Shown piece by piece: positions 44,936 through 51,301 of a stretch of 64,000 nt of DNA. The notes beneath the pieces are model-generated. The model was not told the origin of the DNA. It made no database searches and saw only the letters and a list, made by a program, of their open reading frames with translations. How positions within the stretch are numbered: position 1 is the stretch's first letter; every line of letters starts with the position of its first letter. The stretch comes from Chitinophagales bacterium (GTDB lineage: Bacteria; Bacteroidota; Bacteroidia; Chitinophagales; Chitinophagaceae): positions 89,327-153,326 of the forward strand of contig JAFLBL010000009.1 of NCBI GenBank assembly GCA_017303855.1, read 5' to 3'. Both the position numbers and the translations under genes were made by a program.

Positions 44936-45964
44936 ATGAAAAAAAAGGGATACTTATTCCTCCTGCTGCTTTTCTTCGCCCTTGTATCACCTGCTCAGAA
45001 CGGGTTGGTGGACAGTATCCGCTTTTTTACAGATGAGGGGTTGATTGACGTATCTCTTACAACGGATCTGAAGAAGTTGCAAAATGAAAAGAAACCCGAT
45101 GTATTTCAACCGGCGACAATAAGCCTGCGGTTTCCGGACAGTTCTGTCATCACTGAATCTATTGGAGCCAGCGCCCGTGGAAATTTCAGACGGAATTACT
45201 GCCGCATACCTCCGATGATGCTGAATTTCCGGACACCCGGTTCACCCCGGCTGCATTCGCTGGGCAAACTGAAATTAGTAATCGGTTGCGGGGTAAATGA
45301 GATAGATGAAACCCTGATACTGAAAGAGTACCTGGTTTATAAAATATATAATCAGCTTGACGAAAGAAGTTTCCGGGTCCGGCTGATGCGTATTAATTAT
45401 ACAGACAGCCGGAATAAGATCAAACCATTCAGTCAATATGCATTCCTGATTGAAGACGACGCGGACATGGCCAAACGGAACGGCTGTGTAAAAAAGAAAG
45501 AAGTAAAATTGCTCACCGAAGCCACCAACCGGGATATGATGACTACGGTGGCCATTTTTCAGTATATGATCGGCAATACCGACTGGGCCGTGCCCAATAA
45601 TCATAATATCAAACTGATTTACGATAAAGAGCGCAAACTGGCGCCGCCCTTTGTTGTACCCTACGATTTTGACTATTCCGGCCTGGTGGACGCCAGTTAC
45701 GCGGTACCCAATGAGGTAATTGGTACAGAAAAGGTAACGGAGCGTGTATACCGGGGCTTTCCCAGAACGATGGAAGAAATCGGACTTTCACTGGAAGTCT
45801 TTGAGAGTAAGAAAGAAGCCATTTACCGGCAAATCAACAATTTCCCGTTGCTGGCTGCAAAAATTAAAAAGGAAATGACGGAATACCTGGATGAATTTTA
45901 TGAATTCATAAAAGATAAGAAGAAAGTAAAGTCGGTATTTGTTGACAATGCCCGGACTTTCTGA
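44936..45964 (+). CDS. Secreted CotH-kinase-like protein (tentative)
   Basis: A 342-aa protein with a signal peptide (about residues 1-21). The middle and C-terminal part shows KLKLVIGC, ILKEYLVYKIYNQL, FQYMIGNTDWAVPNNHNIKL and PYDFDYSGLVDASYAVP, an order like the ATP-binding region, the HN catalytic/metal motif and the DFD metal motif of CotH-type atypical kinases. The similarity is by pattern only and was not tested by a search. It lies 78 bp behind pafA, in line, and is followed by the acyl-CoA-binding protein gene. Confidence 0.6.
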   Translation: MKKKGYLFLLLLFFALVSPAQNGLVDSIRFFTDEGLIDVSLTTDLKKLQNEKKPDVFQPATISLRFPDSSVITESIGASARGNFRRNYCRIPPMMLNFRTPGSPRLHSLGKLKLVIGCGVNEIDETLILKEYLVYKIYNQLDERSFRVRLMRINYTDSRNKIKPFSQYAFLIEDDADMAKRNGCVKKKEVKLLTEATNRDMMTTVAIFQYMIGNTDWAVPNNHNIKLIYDKERKLAPPFVVPYDFDYSGLVDASYAVPNEVIGTEKVTERVYRGFPRTMEEIGLSLEVFESKKEAIYRQINNFPLLAAKIKKEMTEYLDEFYEFIKDKKKVKSVFVDNARTF

Positions 45965-46005
45965 GCCGCTTAATTAATTAAGTATTTTATACAAAATCAT
46001 AATCA

Positions 46006-46263
46006 ATGGAACTGAAGGAACAATTTGAAAAGGCGATTGCAGACAGTAAAACACTGAGTGAAAAACCAAGTAACGAAACCTTACTGCAGTTGTATTCACT
46101 CTATAAGCAGGCCAGCGAAGGGGATATCAATACGGAGCCGCCCGCCAATCCATTTGATTTTGTGGCCAAAGCCAAATATGAAGCATGGGCCGCTTTAAAA
46201 GGCAAACCCGCTGAAACCGCCATGACGGAGTATATTGAGCTGGTATCCAAACTGAAAAATTAA
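46006..46263 (+). CDS. Acyl-CoA-binding protein
   Basis: An 85-aa four-helix protein with LKEQFEKAIADSKTL, LLQLYSLYKQASEGD (Tyr/Lys ligand positions) and FDFVAKAKYEAWAALKGKP, the core of ACBP. It binds long-chain acyl-CoA esters in the cytoplasm. ACBPs are mainly eukaryotic, but small copies occur in a number of bacteria. Its TAA stop overlaps that of the convergent GT4 gene (46260-46263). Confidence 0.92.
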   Translation: MELKEQFEKAIADSKTLSEKPSNETLLQLYSLYKQASEGDINTEPPANPFDFVAKAKYEAWAALKGKPAETAMTEYIELVSKLKN

Positions 46264-47432
46264 TCATTGCCGGCAGGCCTGACTTGTCGGTTATATAGTT
46301 CGTCCATCATTTTCCCGGCCGTATCGTAACTAAAGCGCAACCGGGCATTTTCCGCAATCTTTTCCGGCCGATATCTATTCCGGTTATGCATTAATGTGAC
46401 CATTGCGGCCGTGAGTCCGGCTTCATCACGGGGATTTACCAGCAGTGCATTTTCATCATTCACCAGCTCCGGAATACCCCCCGTACGTGTGGCGATTACC
46501 GGTAAGCCGCAGCAAAGCGCTTCGCCGATCACACAGGGCGAGTTTTCAATATCACTGAAAACAATCAGCGCATCGGCCTGTTGCATTTCAGCGGCTACGT
46601 CCGTATAAGGAATTTCTCCTTTAAAAACCACCTGATCCACTGGCAAACCGGAAGCCCGCAGTTGCGCCGGGAACGATGGCTCCGTATTACCAACCATCAC
46701 CAGTTCTGCCGCTTCTCCCTGCTGCAACACAGCCTGAAATGCCCGCAGTATTCCGGGAATATTTTTCAACGGAACCATATTGGAAACATGAATAAAACGA
46801 AAATGAGAACCACTGTGCTTCACAGGAAAAAAAAGCCGGGTATCTGTAACATTCGGAATTACGGTATACTCTTTTTTCAGGACCAGTTTATTCACACCGG
46901 CAGCGAGAAACTGACTTACACTTATAAATGAAACGGCCTGTTTGAAAATTTTCCGTGTATATTTTTTAAATAACGTGGACCGTCCGGCATAATTCAGTTT
47001 CTCCACTTCATTATAAATACCCCAGTGCTCAGTAACGAGAAAAGGCACTTTATATTTTCGCCACATCCATAGAGCCAGTATACCGGCTTTCATTGGAATC
47101 TGCACATGTACCAGGTCAGGCAGTCCCTGCTCCCGGATATATTGCTGTATCCCTTTTTTAAAGATTGCCATCCATCGCCACTGAGCCAGTAACCGGCCCG
47201 GGAGTGACTGCGTTTTAGAAAAGTAAAACAGCTGTTCTGTCAGCCCTCCCTCCTGCTTTATTTCTGTCGGATGCGGTACCGGTTGTCTATGCTCATTGCC
47301 GGCCACATGAATCACATAAATATCATTATAAAGGGCAGCGGCCCGGGCATGCCGTTGTATAAAGTCTCCATTAAAGGGATCCGTTGCAGACGGATACCAA
47401 CTGCACAACCAAAGTATTTTCTTCCGGCCCAT
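46260..47432 (-). CDS. GT4-family glycosyltransferase
   Basis: A 390-aa GT-B fold glycosyltransferase, retaining. KKILWLCSWYPSATDPFNGDF at the N-terminus is typical of sugar-transferring GT4 enzymes; the donor-binding part shows HVSNMVPLKNIPGILRAF, and the family motif ENSPCVIGEALCCGLPVIATRTGGIPE with its EX7E arrangement. It probably acts on surface polysaccharide or glycolipid; the sugar donor and acceptor are unknown. It stands alone, without a polysaccharide gene cluster nearby. Confidence 0.92.
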   Translation of the reverse strand: MGRKKILWLCSWYPSATDPFNGDFIQRHARAAALYNDIYVIHVAGNEHRQPVPHPTEIKQEGGLTEQLFYFSKTQSLPGRLLAQWRWMAIFKKGIQQYIREQGLPDLVHVQIPMKAGILALWMWRKYKVPFLVTEHWGIYNEVEKLNYAGRSTLFKKYTRKIFKQAVSFISVSQFLAAGVNKLVLKKEYTVIPNVTDTRLFFPVKHSGSHFRFIHVSNMVPLKNIPGILRAFQAVLQQGEAAELVMVGNTEPSFPAQLRASGLPVDQVVFKGEIPYTDVAAEMQQADALIVFSDIENSPCVIGEALCCGLPVIATRTGGIPELVNDENALLVNPRDEAGLTAAMVTLMHNRNRYRPEKIAENARLRFSYDTAGKMMDELYNRQVRPAGND

Positions 47433-47542
47433 GGTATTAAATATAGAACAGACAAATCAGCAGACAAAGAAATGGCAGATAAATTCAGCCAAAAAAGGTA
47501 CCGGAAGCCGCTTTCACGCAATGCCCGGTGTTTCCCTTTAAT

Positions 47543-48009
47543 TTAATGTGTCACCGGTATAAGGCGGAAAAAATCTTTGCGGTTCAGGTAATAAAACATC
47601 AGCAGATACAATACCGGAATAAAACTGAATACTTTCAGTACCAGCAAACCCGTGAAAAAACCGGACAGGTAAAGAACGGCCAGCACGGCAAACCCGATAT
47701 ACAACTGTTCATCACTCAATGCGCATACCACTTTAAAACAATAGGTATGCACATCATGATAAACCAGTTTAAGCGGTGCTGTGATATGGTATCCGTCTGT
47801 TACCACTATCCGCGGATTATTCTCCTGTACAGGTATCACTACCGGCCGTGTATCCGCCAGCGGATAAATCTCCCGGCCATTGACAACGGCGCGTATTTTC
47901 AGGAAGCTGAGCAGTACCTGATTCTTACGTTGCAAAACAATATGATAAGGAGCCCCGATATAATTGAATTTAACGGATGGTAAACAAAATAAAACTGGGC
48001 TCCGTGTTA
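47543..48009 (-). CDS. Small membrane protein without a canonical start
   Basis: A frame of at least 130 aa whose last third has two membrane helices (ALSDEQLYIGFAVLAVLYLSG and FIPVLYLLMFYYL). The first good start codon is TTG at 47935, but the coding-like sequence continues upstream (YIGAPYHIV) with no ATG, GTG or TTG up to the end of tpiA, so the true start is unclear; an unusual start or a lost 5' end are both possible. The soluble N-terminal part looks beta-rich. No family recognised. It lies behind tpiA on the same strand. Confidence 0.55.
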
Positions 48010-48771
48010 TTATTTCAGCGCCCTGATAATAGACACAAAATCGGCTGCCACCAGTGAGGCGCCACCAACCAGGCCGCCATCCACATCCGGACTGGCAAAT
48101 AATTCGGCTGCATTACCGGCTTTAACACTACCTCCATAAAGAATGGGCACTTCATCGGCAACTTCCGCACCGAACTTGCCGGCTAGTACCGAACGCAGGT
48201 ACTGGTGAATTTCCTGAGCCTGTTCAGTGCTGGCGGTTTTCCCTGTTCCTATTGCCCAGATTGGCTCATAAGCAATAATGATTGTCCTCAATTGCTCAGC
48301 TGTCAGGTGGAAAAGAGATTCTTTTAACTGCGTGGCCACAAAATCATTCTGGGTACCAGCTTCGCGGATATCCAGCGGCTCGCCGCAACAGAAAATGGGG
48401 GTAATACCATATTCAAGACATAGGTTAACTTTTGCAGCCAGCATGGCATTGGTTTCCGCATTGTACTCCCTTCTTTCACTGTGCCCGATCACGCAATAAT
48501 GCACCCCGATGGACTGCAGCATTTCCACAGATACTTCGCCGGTATATGCACCGGCTGTTTTATGGTGACAATTCTGAGCGGCTGCATGAAAATTATATTC
48601 TTCCGCCACTTCACTGCGGGTCATGATCAGGTAAGGGAACGGCACGGCAAATATCGCATGCTGATGGGGCGCCAGACTGATTCCTGCATCAAGAATTTCA
48701 TCCAGCAGTTTTTCTCCATCCTGGTACGTCAGGTTCATTTTCCAGTTTGCCGCGGCAATTTGTTTTCTCAT
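48010..48771 (-). CDS. tpiA: Triosephosphate isomerase
   Basis: A 253-aa TIM-barrel enzyme of glycolysis that interconverts dihydroxyacetone phosphate and glyceraldehyde 3-phosphate. RKQIAAANWKMNL carries the substrate-binding Asn and Lys; HYCVIGHSERRE holds the catalytic His; AYEPIWAIGTGKTAS holds the catalytic Glu and the mobile loop; ILYGGSVKAGNAAEL binds the phosphate. Normal length, complete. Confidence 0.97.
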   Translation of the reverse strand: MRKQIAAANWKMNLTYQDGEKLLDEILDAGISLAPHQHAIFAVPFPYLIMTRSEVAEEYNFHAAAQNCHHKTAGAYTGEVSVEMLQSIGVHYCVIGHSERREYNAETNAMLAAKVNLCLEYGITPIFCCGEPLDIREAGTQNDFVATQLKESLFHLTAEQLRTIIIAYEPIWAIGTGKTASTEQAQEIHQYLRSVLAGKFGAEVADEVPILYGGSVKAGNAAELFASPDVDGGLVGGASLVAADFVSIIRALK

Positions 48772-48790
48772 GATATTGTTTTATTCGGTT

Positions 48791-49969
48791 TTAAAATTTC
48801 TCAAAGATATAGGTAAGCACCGTTTTTTCATCATCCGATAATGTTTGTCCTTTTAATTGCTTCCAGTTTTCAATATCTGACAGGGCTTTTTCCAGGGTGT
48901 ACCGCTTTACGCCTTCACTACCCCAGGAAAAACCGGGGATATACTTCGGGGTGAGACCGTTGCCAAATACATTGCAGCAGGCCCCGATCACCGTTCCCGT
49001 GTTGATTGAAGTATTAATTGCTGTGCGGGAGTAATCACCCATCAGTACGCCGCATTTTTGTCCCGCAGGCATTTCGCCTTCAGGTGTCCATATCTTCACG
49101 ATACCCGCATTGTTCTTCAGGTTGGAGTTACTGGTTCCCGCTCCCAGGTTGCACCATTCGCCGATAACCGCGTCACCGAGATAGCCTTCATGTGCTTTAT
49201 TACTGTAACCAAACAACACTGAATTTTTAATTTCACCCCCACCTACTGATGCCGGACCCAATGTGGTGGCGCCATATATTTTTGTACCCATTTTCAGGCA
49301 GGCTTTTTCTCCCATGGCAAAGGGGCCGCGGATGATACAGCCTTCCATTATCTCCGCATTTTTCCCAATGTACACCGGACCGGCAGACGCATTGATGATG
49401 CAATGCTCTACCCGGGCTCCTTTCTCAAGAAATACCTGTGAAGAACGGGTTACTTTATTGGTACGTGAAAGGGGTTGCGACTTCCGCCGGGCTGTCAGTA
49501 AGGCAAAATCCTGACGAATGGCCCAGTCATTGAGTTGAAAAATATCCCAGGGATAAGTGATAGTTTTAACTTCTCCCGGAAAAGAGATCACTTTCCGGAT
49601 ACGGATCCTGTGCTGATCCATAATTTCCTTCCGGCTGAATTTATAAGCGATGGTATTCCCTCCGGCAGTGGCCAGGCTCTCCCCGTTTTTCAGTTGGCGG
49701 ATGGCGCGGATCAGTTGTGCGGTTGGCAGTACATTTCCATGTACCATATAACAATCGTCTTTACCAATTACAGCGGCAATATTTACAGCCCGGGAAAGAT
49801 CTTTATAATCGTCCTCATTTTTATCAAAGGAATCCAGGCCAAGCATTTTCTCCCATTTCTCCCGGATGGTCAGGATGCCCACCCGGATATCCTGCAGTTG
49901 CCGGGTCAGGGTGAAGGGATAGAGTTTTTCCGGTTGACAGAATTCCTCTGTAAAAATGATCTTGTTCAT
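48791..49969 (-). CDS. Putative sugar nucleotidyltransferase with left-handed beta-helix
   Basis: A 392-aa protein, a GlmU-like two-domain layout: an N-terminal nucleotidyltransferase-like domain (residues 1-165, with LYPFTLTRQLQDIRVGILT) that lacks a recognisable GxGTRxxP motif, and a C-terminal left-handed beta-helix of hexapeptide repeats (about 180-330: VYIGKNAEIMEGCIIRGPFA, SVLFGYSNKAHEGYLGDAVI). Proteins of this type are common in Bacteroidota and usually labelled glucose-1-phosphate thymidylyltransferase or GlmU-like, without proof. It is 20 bp upstream of tpiA. Confidence 0.8.
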   Translation of the reverse strand: MNKIIFTEEFCQPEKLYPFTLTRQLQDIRVGILTIREKWEKMLGLDSFDKNEDDYKDLSRAVNIAAVIGKDDCYMVHGNVLPTAQLIRAIRQLKNGESLATAGGNTIAYKFSRKEIMDQHRIRIRKVISFPGEVKTITYPWDIFQLNDWAIRQDFALLTARRKSQPLSRTNKVTRSSQVFLEKGARVEHCIINASAGPVYIGKNAEIMEGCIIRGPFAMGEKACLKMGTKIYGATTLGPASVGGGEIKNSVLFGYSNKAHEGYLGDAVIGEWCNLGAGTSNSNLKNNAGIVKIWTPEGEMPAGQKCGVLMGDYSRTAINTSINTGTVIGACCNVFGNGLTPKYIPGFSWGSEGVKRYTLEKALSDIENWKQLKGQTLSDDEKTVLTYIFEKF

Positions 49970-49987
49970 GGCATGAAAATATGTGTA

Positions 49988-50022
49988 AAAATAAACAACC
50001 TCCCGGAGAACCGGGAGGTTTA
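49988..50022 (-). terminator. Terminator of the L31 gene
   Basis: AACCTCCCGG-TTCT-CCGGGAGGTT (49997-50020) is a perfect 10-bp stem, followed on the minus strand by GTTTATTTTTAC. It lies between rpmE2 and the nucleotidyltransferase-like gene. Confidence 0.7.
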
Positions 50023-50088
50023 AAGTATAGCCATGAAAAACAAAACTCTTCGCTTTCGCAAAGAGCTCTGCACAAGTTAATGTTTTTC

Positions 50089-50337
50089 TTATTTTTTCGC
50101 GTACTTCTTGTTGAATTTGTCGATACGACCCGCTGTATCCACCAGCATGTTTTTACCGGTAAAGAAAGGGTGCGACATGTTTGAAATCTCCAGTTTGATC
50201 AGGGGATATTCATTGCCATCTTCCCATTTTACAGTTTCTTTTGAACCAGCAGTGGAACGACTAAGGAAAGAATGACCGTTACTCATGTCTTTAAAAACTA
50301 CTAACCGGTAGCTTTCGGGATGGAGTCCTTTTTTCAT
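50089..50337 (-). CDS. rpmE2: 50S ribosomal protein L31, type B (zinc-free)
   Basis: An 82-aa L31 with [49 protein letters not shown] and a basic C-terminus. It has none of the four Cys of the zinc form, so it is the C-minus type often used when zinc is low. The frame is open to 50403, but the ATG at 50337 gives the family start and the promoter shows that the upstream part is leader RNA. Confidence 0.95.
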   Translation of the reverse strand: MKKGLHPESYRLVVFKDMSNGHSFLSRSTAGSKETVKWEDGNEYPLIKLEISNMSHPFFTGKNMLVDTAGRIDKFNKKYAKK

Positions 50338-50356
50338 AATACTATGATTTTTAAGG

Positions 50357-50378
50357 CTATACGGATTTTGCCGTATAG
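50357..50378 (-). promoter_or_regulatory. Leader hairpin of the L31 mRNA
   Basis: CTATACGG-CAAAAT(6 nt)-CCGTATAG, a perfect 8-bp inverted repeat, in the roughly 58-nt leader between promoter and ATG. It resembles autoregulatory leaders seen for ribosomal protein genes, but a ligand is not proven. Confidence 0.5.
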
Positions 50379-50400
50379 ATGAATAGATAAATTTGGGCTG

Positions 50401-50432
50401 CAAATATAGGCCAGAAGCGGCTTTTAGCCAAA
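50401..50432 (-). promoter_or_regulatory. rpmE2 promoter, full -33/-7 match
   Basis: On the minus strand TTTG (50429-50432), 20-bp spacer, TATATTTG (50401-50408): an exact match to the Bacteroidota consensus. It predicts transcription start near 50395. Confidence 0.75.
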
Positions 50433-50726
50433 TTAAAGGCCTGAAAAGATGAAAGCGCCAAGTGAGCTCAGTATCCGGCTTTCGCCATCTTCCTGCTTAC
50501 CCGACGCTTTCTGGAAACCACCTTTTTGAAGGGTTGTTTCCGGAGTTACCTCCTTCTTTTTACAGTCGTCTGTAACTCCCTTGCATTTCTGTTTTATTGC
50601 TAAAACATCGTGCAGTTGTATACCAAATATAATCTCCTGAAAACCCAGTTTCCAAATTTTCACAGTTTTTGATATGCACCCTTTCTGCACCCTTTTATGC
50701 ACCCAAAATGGCGGGTTATTCCCTTC
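50433..50726. other. Gap without recognised gene; three phased TGCACCC repeats
   Basis: Between the L31 promoter and the yajQ stop no recognisable gene was found. An 89-codon frame on the minus strand (50433-50702) is open but shows no family pattern. Three direct TGCACCC repeats at 50675, 50686 and 50698 are spaced 11 and 12 bp apart, next to the yajQ 3' end. They could be protein-binding sites or the edge of a lost mobile element; neither is shown. Confidence 0.4.
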
Positions 50727-51218
50727 TCAGTCCCGCATATTCACATATTGCAGGGGAACCCCCAGGTTAGCCGTCCGGCAAAGCTGAATAACCGCCTGCA
50801 GGTCGTCAATTTTCTTGCCGGTAACCCGTACGAGGTCGTCATTTATGGATGCCTGTACTTTCAACCCGGCATCTTTTATCAGTTTTACGATTTTTTTTGC
50901 ATCCTCCTGTACCAGGCCATTTCTGACTTTCACTTCTTTCTTCCATACTTTACCGCTCTGGGCGCCGGTTTTGGAAGTATCAAAGGCTTCAGGCGCTATG
51001 CCTTGTTTGTGTGCCCGGTTTATGAGTACATCAATCAACTGTCCCATTTTCATATCATCATCCGTTTCCAGTTTGAGTTGAAATTCCTTTTTATCCAGGT
51101 TAATCACCACATGTGATCCTTTAAAATCGAACCGGTTGGTGATTTCCTTAGTGGTAACATTTACGGCATTGTCGAGTGCCTGGGCCTCTACTTTACTGAC
51201 AATATCAAATGATGGCAT
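50727..51218 (-). CDS. yajQ: YajQ-family nucleotide-binding protein
   Basis: A 163-aa protein with two repeated ferredoxin-like domains: MPSFDIVSKVEAQALDNAVN, TNRFDFKGS, KQGIAPEAFD and DAGLKVQASINDDLVRVTGK, the complete YajQ pattern. YajQ members bind nucleotides such as cyclic-di-GMP and RNA in some species. The ATG at 51218 is used, not an upstream ATG at 51281, because the promoter lies between them. Confidence 0.95.
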   Translation of the reverse strand: MPSFDIVSKVEAQALDNAVNVTTKEITNRFDFKGSHVVINLDKKEFQLKLETDDDMKMGQLIDVLINRAHKQGIAPEAFDTSKTGAQSGKVWKKEVKVRNGLVQEDAKKIVKLIKDAGLKVQASINDDLVRVTGKKIDDLQAVIQLCRTANLGVPLQYVNMRD

Positions 51219-51240
51219 GATAAATCGTTTTGATGGACCA

Positions 51241-51248
51241 CAAATATA
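51241..51248 (-). promoter_or_regulatory. yajQ promoter, -7 element fused to a terminator
   Basis: TATATTTG on the minus strand, 22 bp before the yajQ ATG, matches TAnnTTTG exactly. Its 5' side is the U-run of the terminator at 51253-51275; the -33 position falls inside the hairpin stem. Confidence 0.6.
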
Positions 51249-51275
51249 AAAAAGTCCTGCCGCTACGGCAGGACT
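51249..51275 (-). terminator. Terminator of the TonB-type receptor gene
   Basis: AGTCCTGCCG-TAG-CGGCAGGACT, a perfect 10-bp stem with a 3-nt loop (51253-51275), then TTTTTT on the minus strand, 26 bp after the stop of the receptor gene at 51302. Confidence 0.9.
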
Positions 51276-51301
51276 GTGCAAAAGATTTAATGGTAATGGT
51301 G

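Noticed and set aside
50433..50702. 89-codon frame as a protein-coding gene
   Set aside because: No recognisable domain, low-complexity Lys/Gly content, and the L31 promoter begins right at its end; kept only as an unexplained gap.
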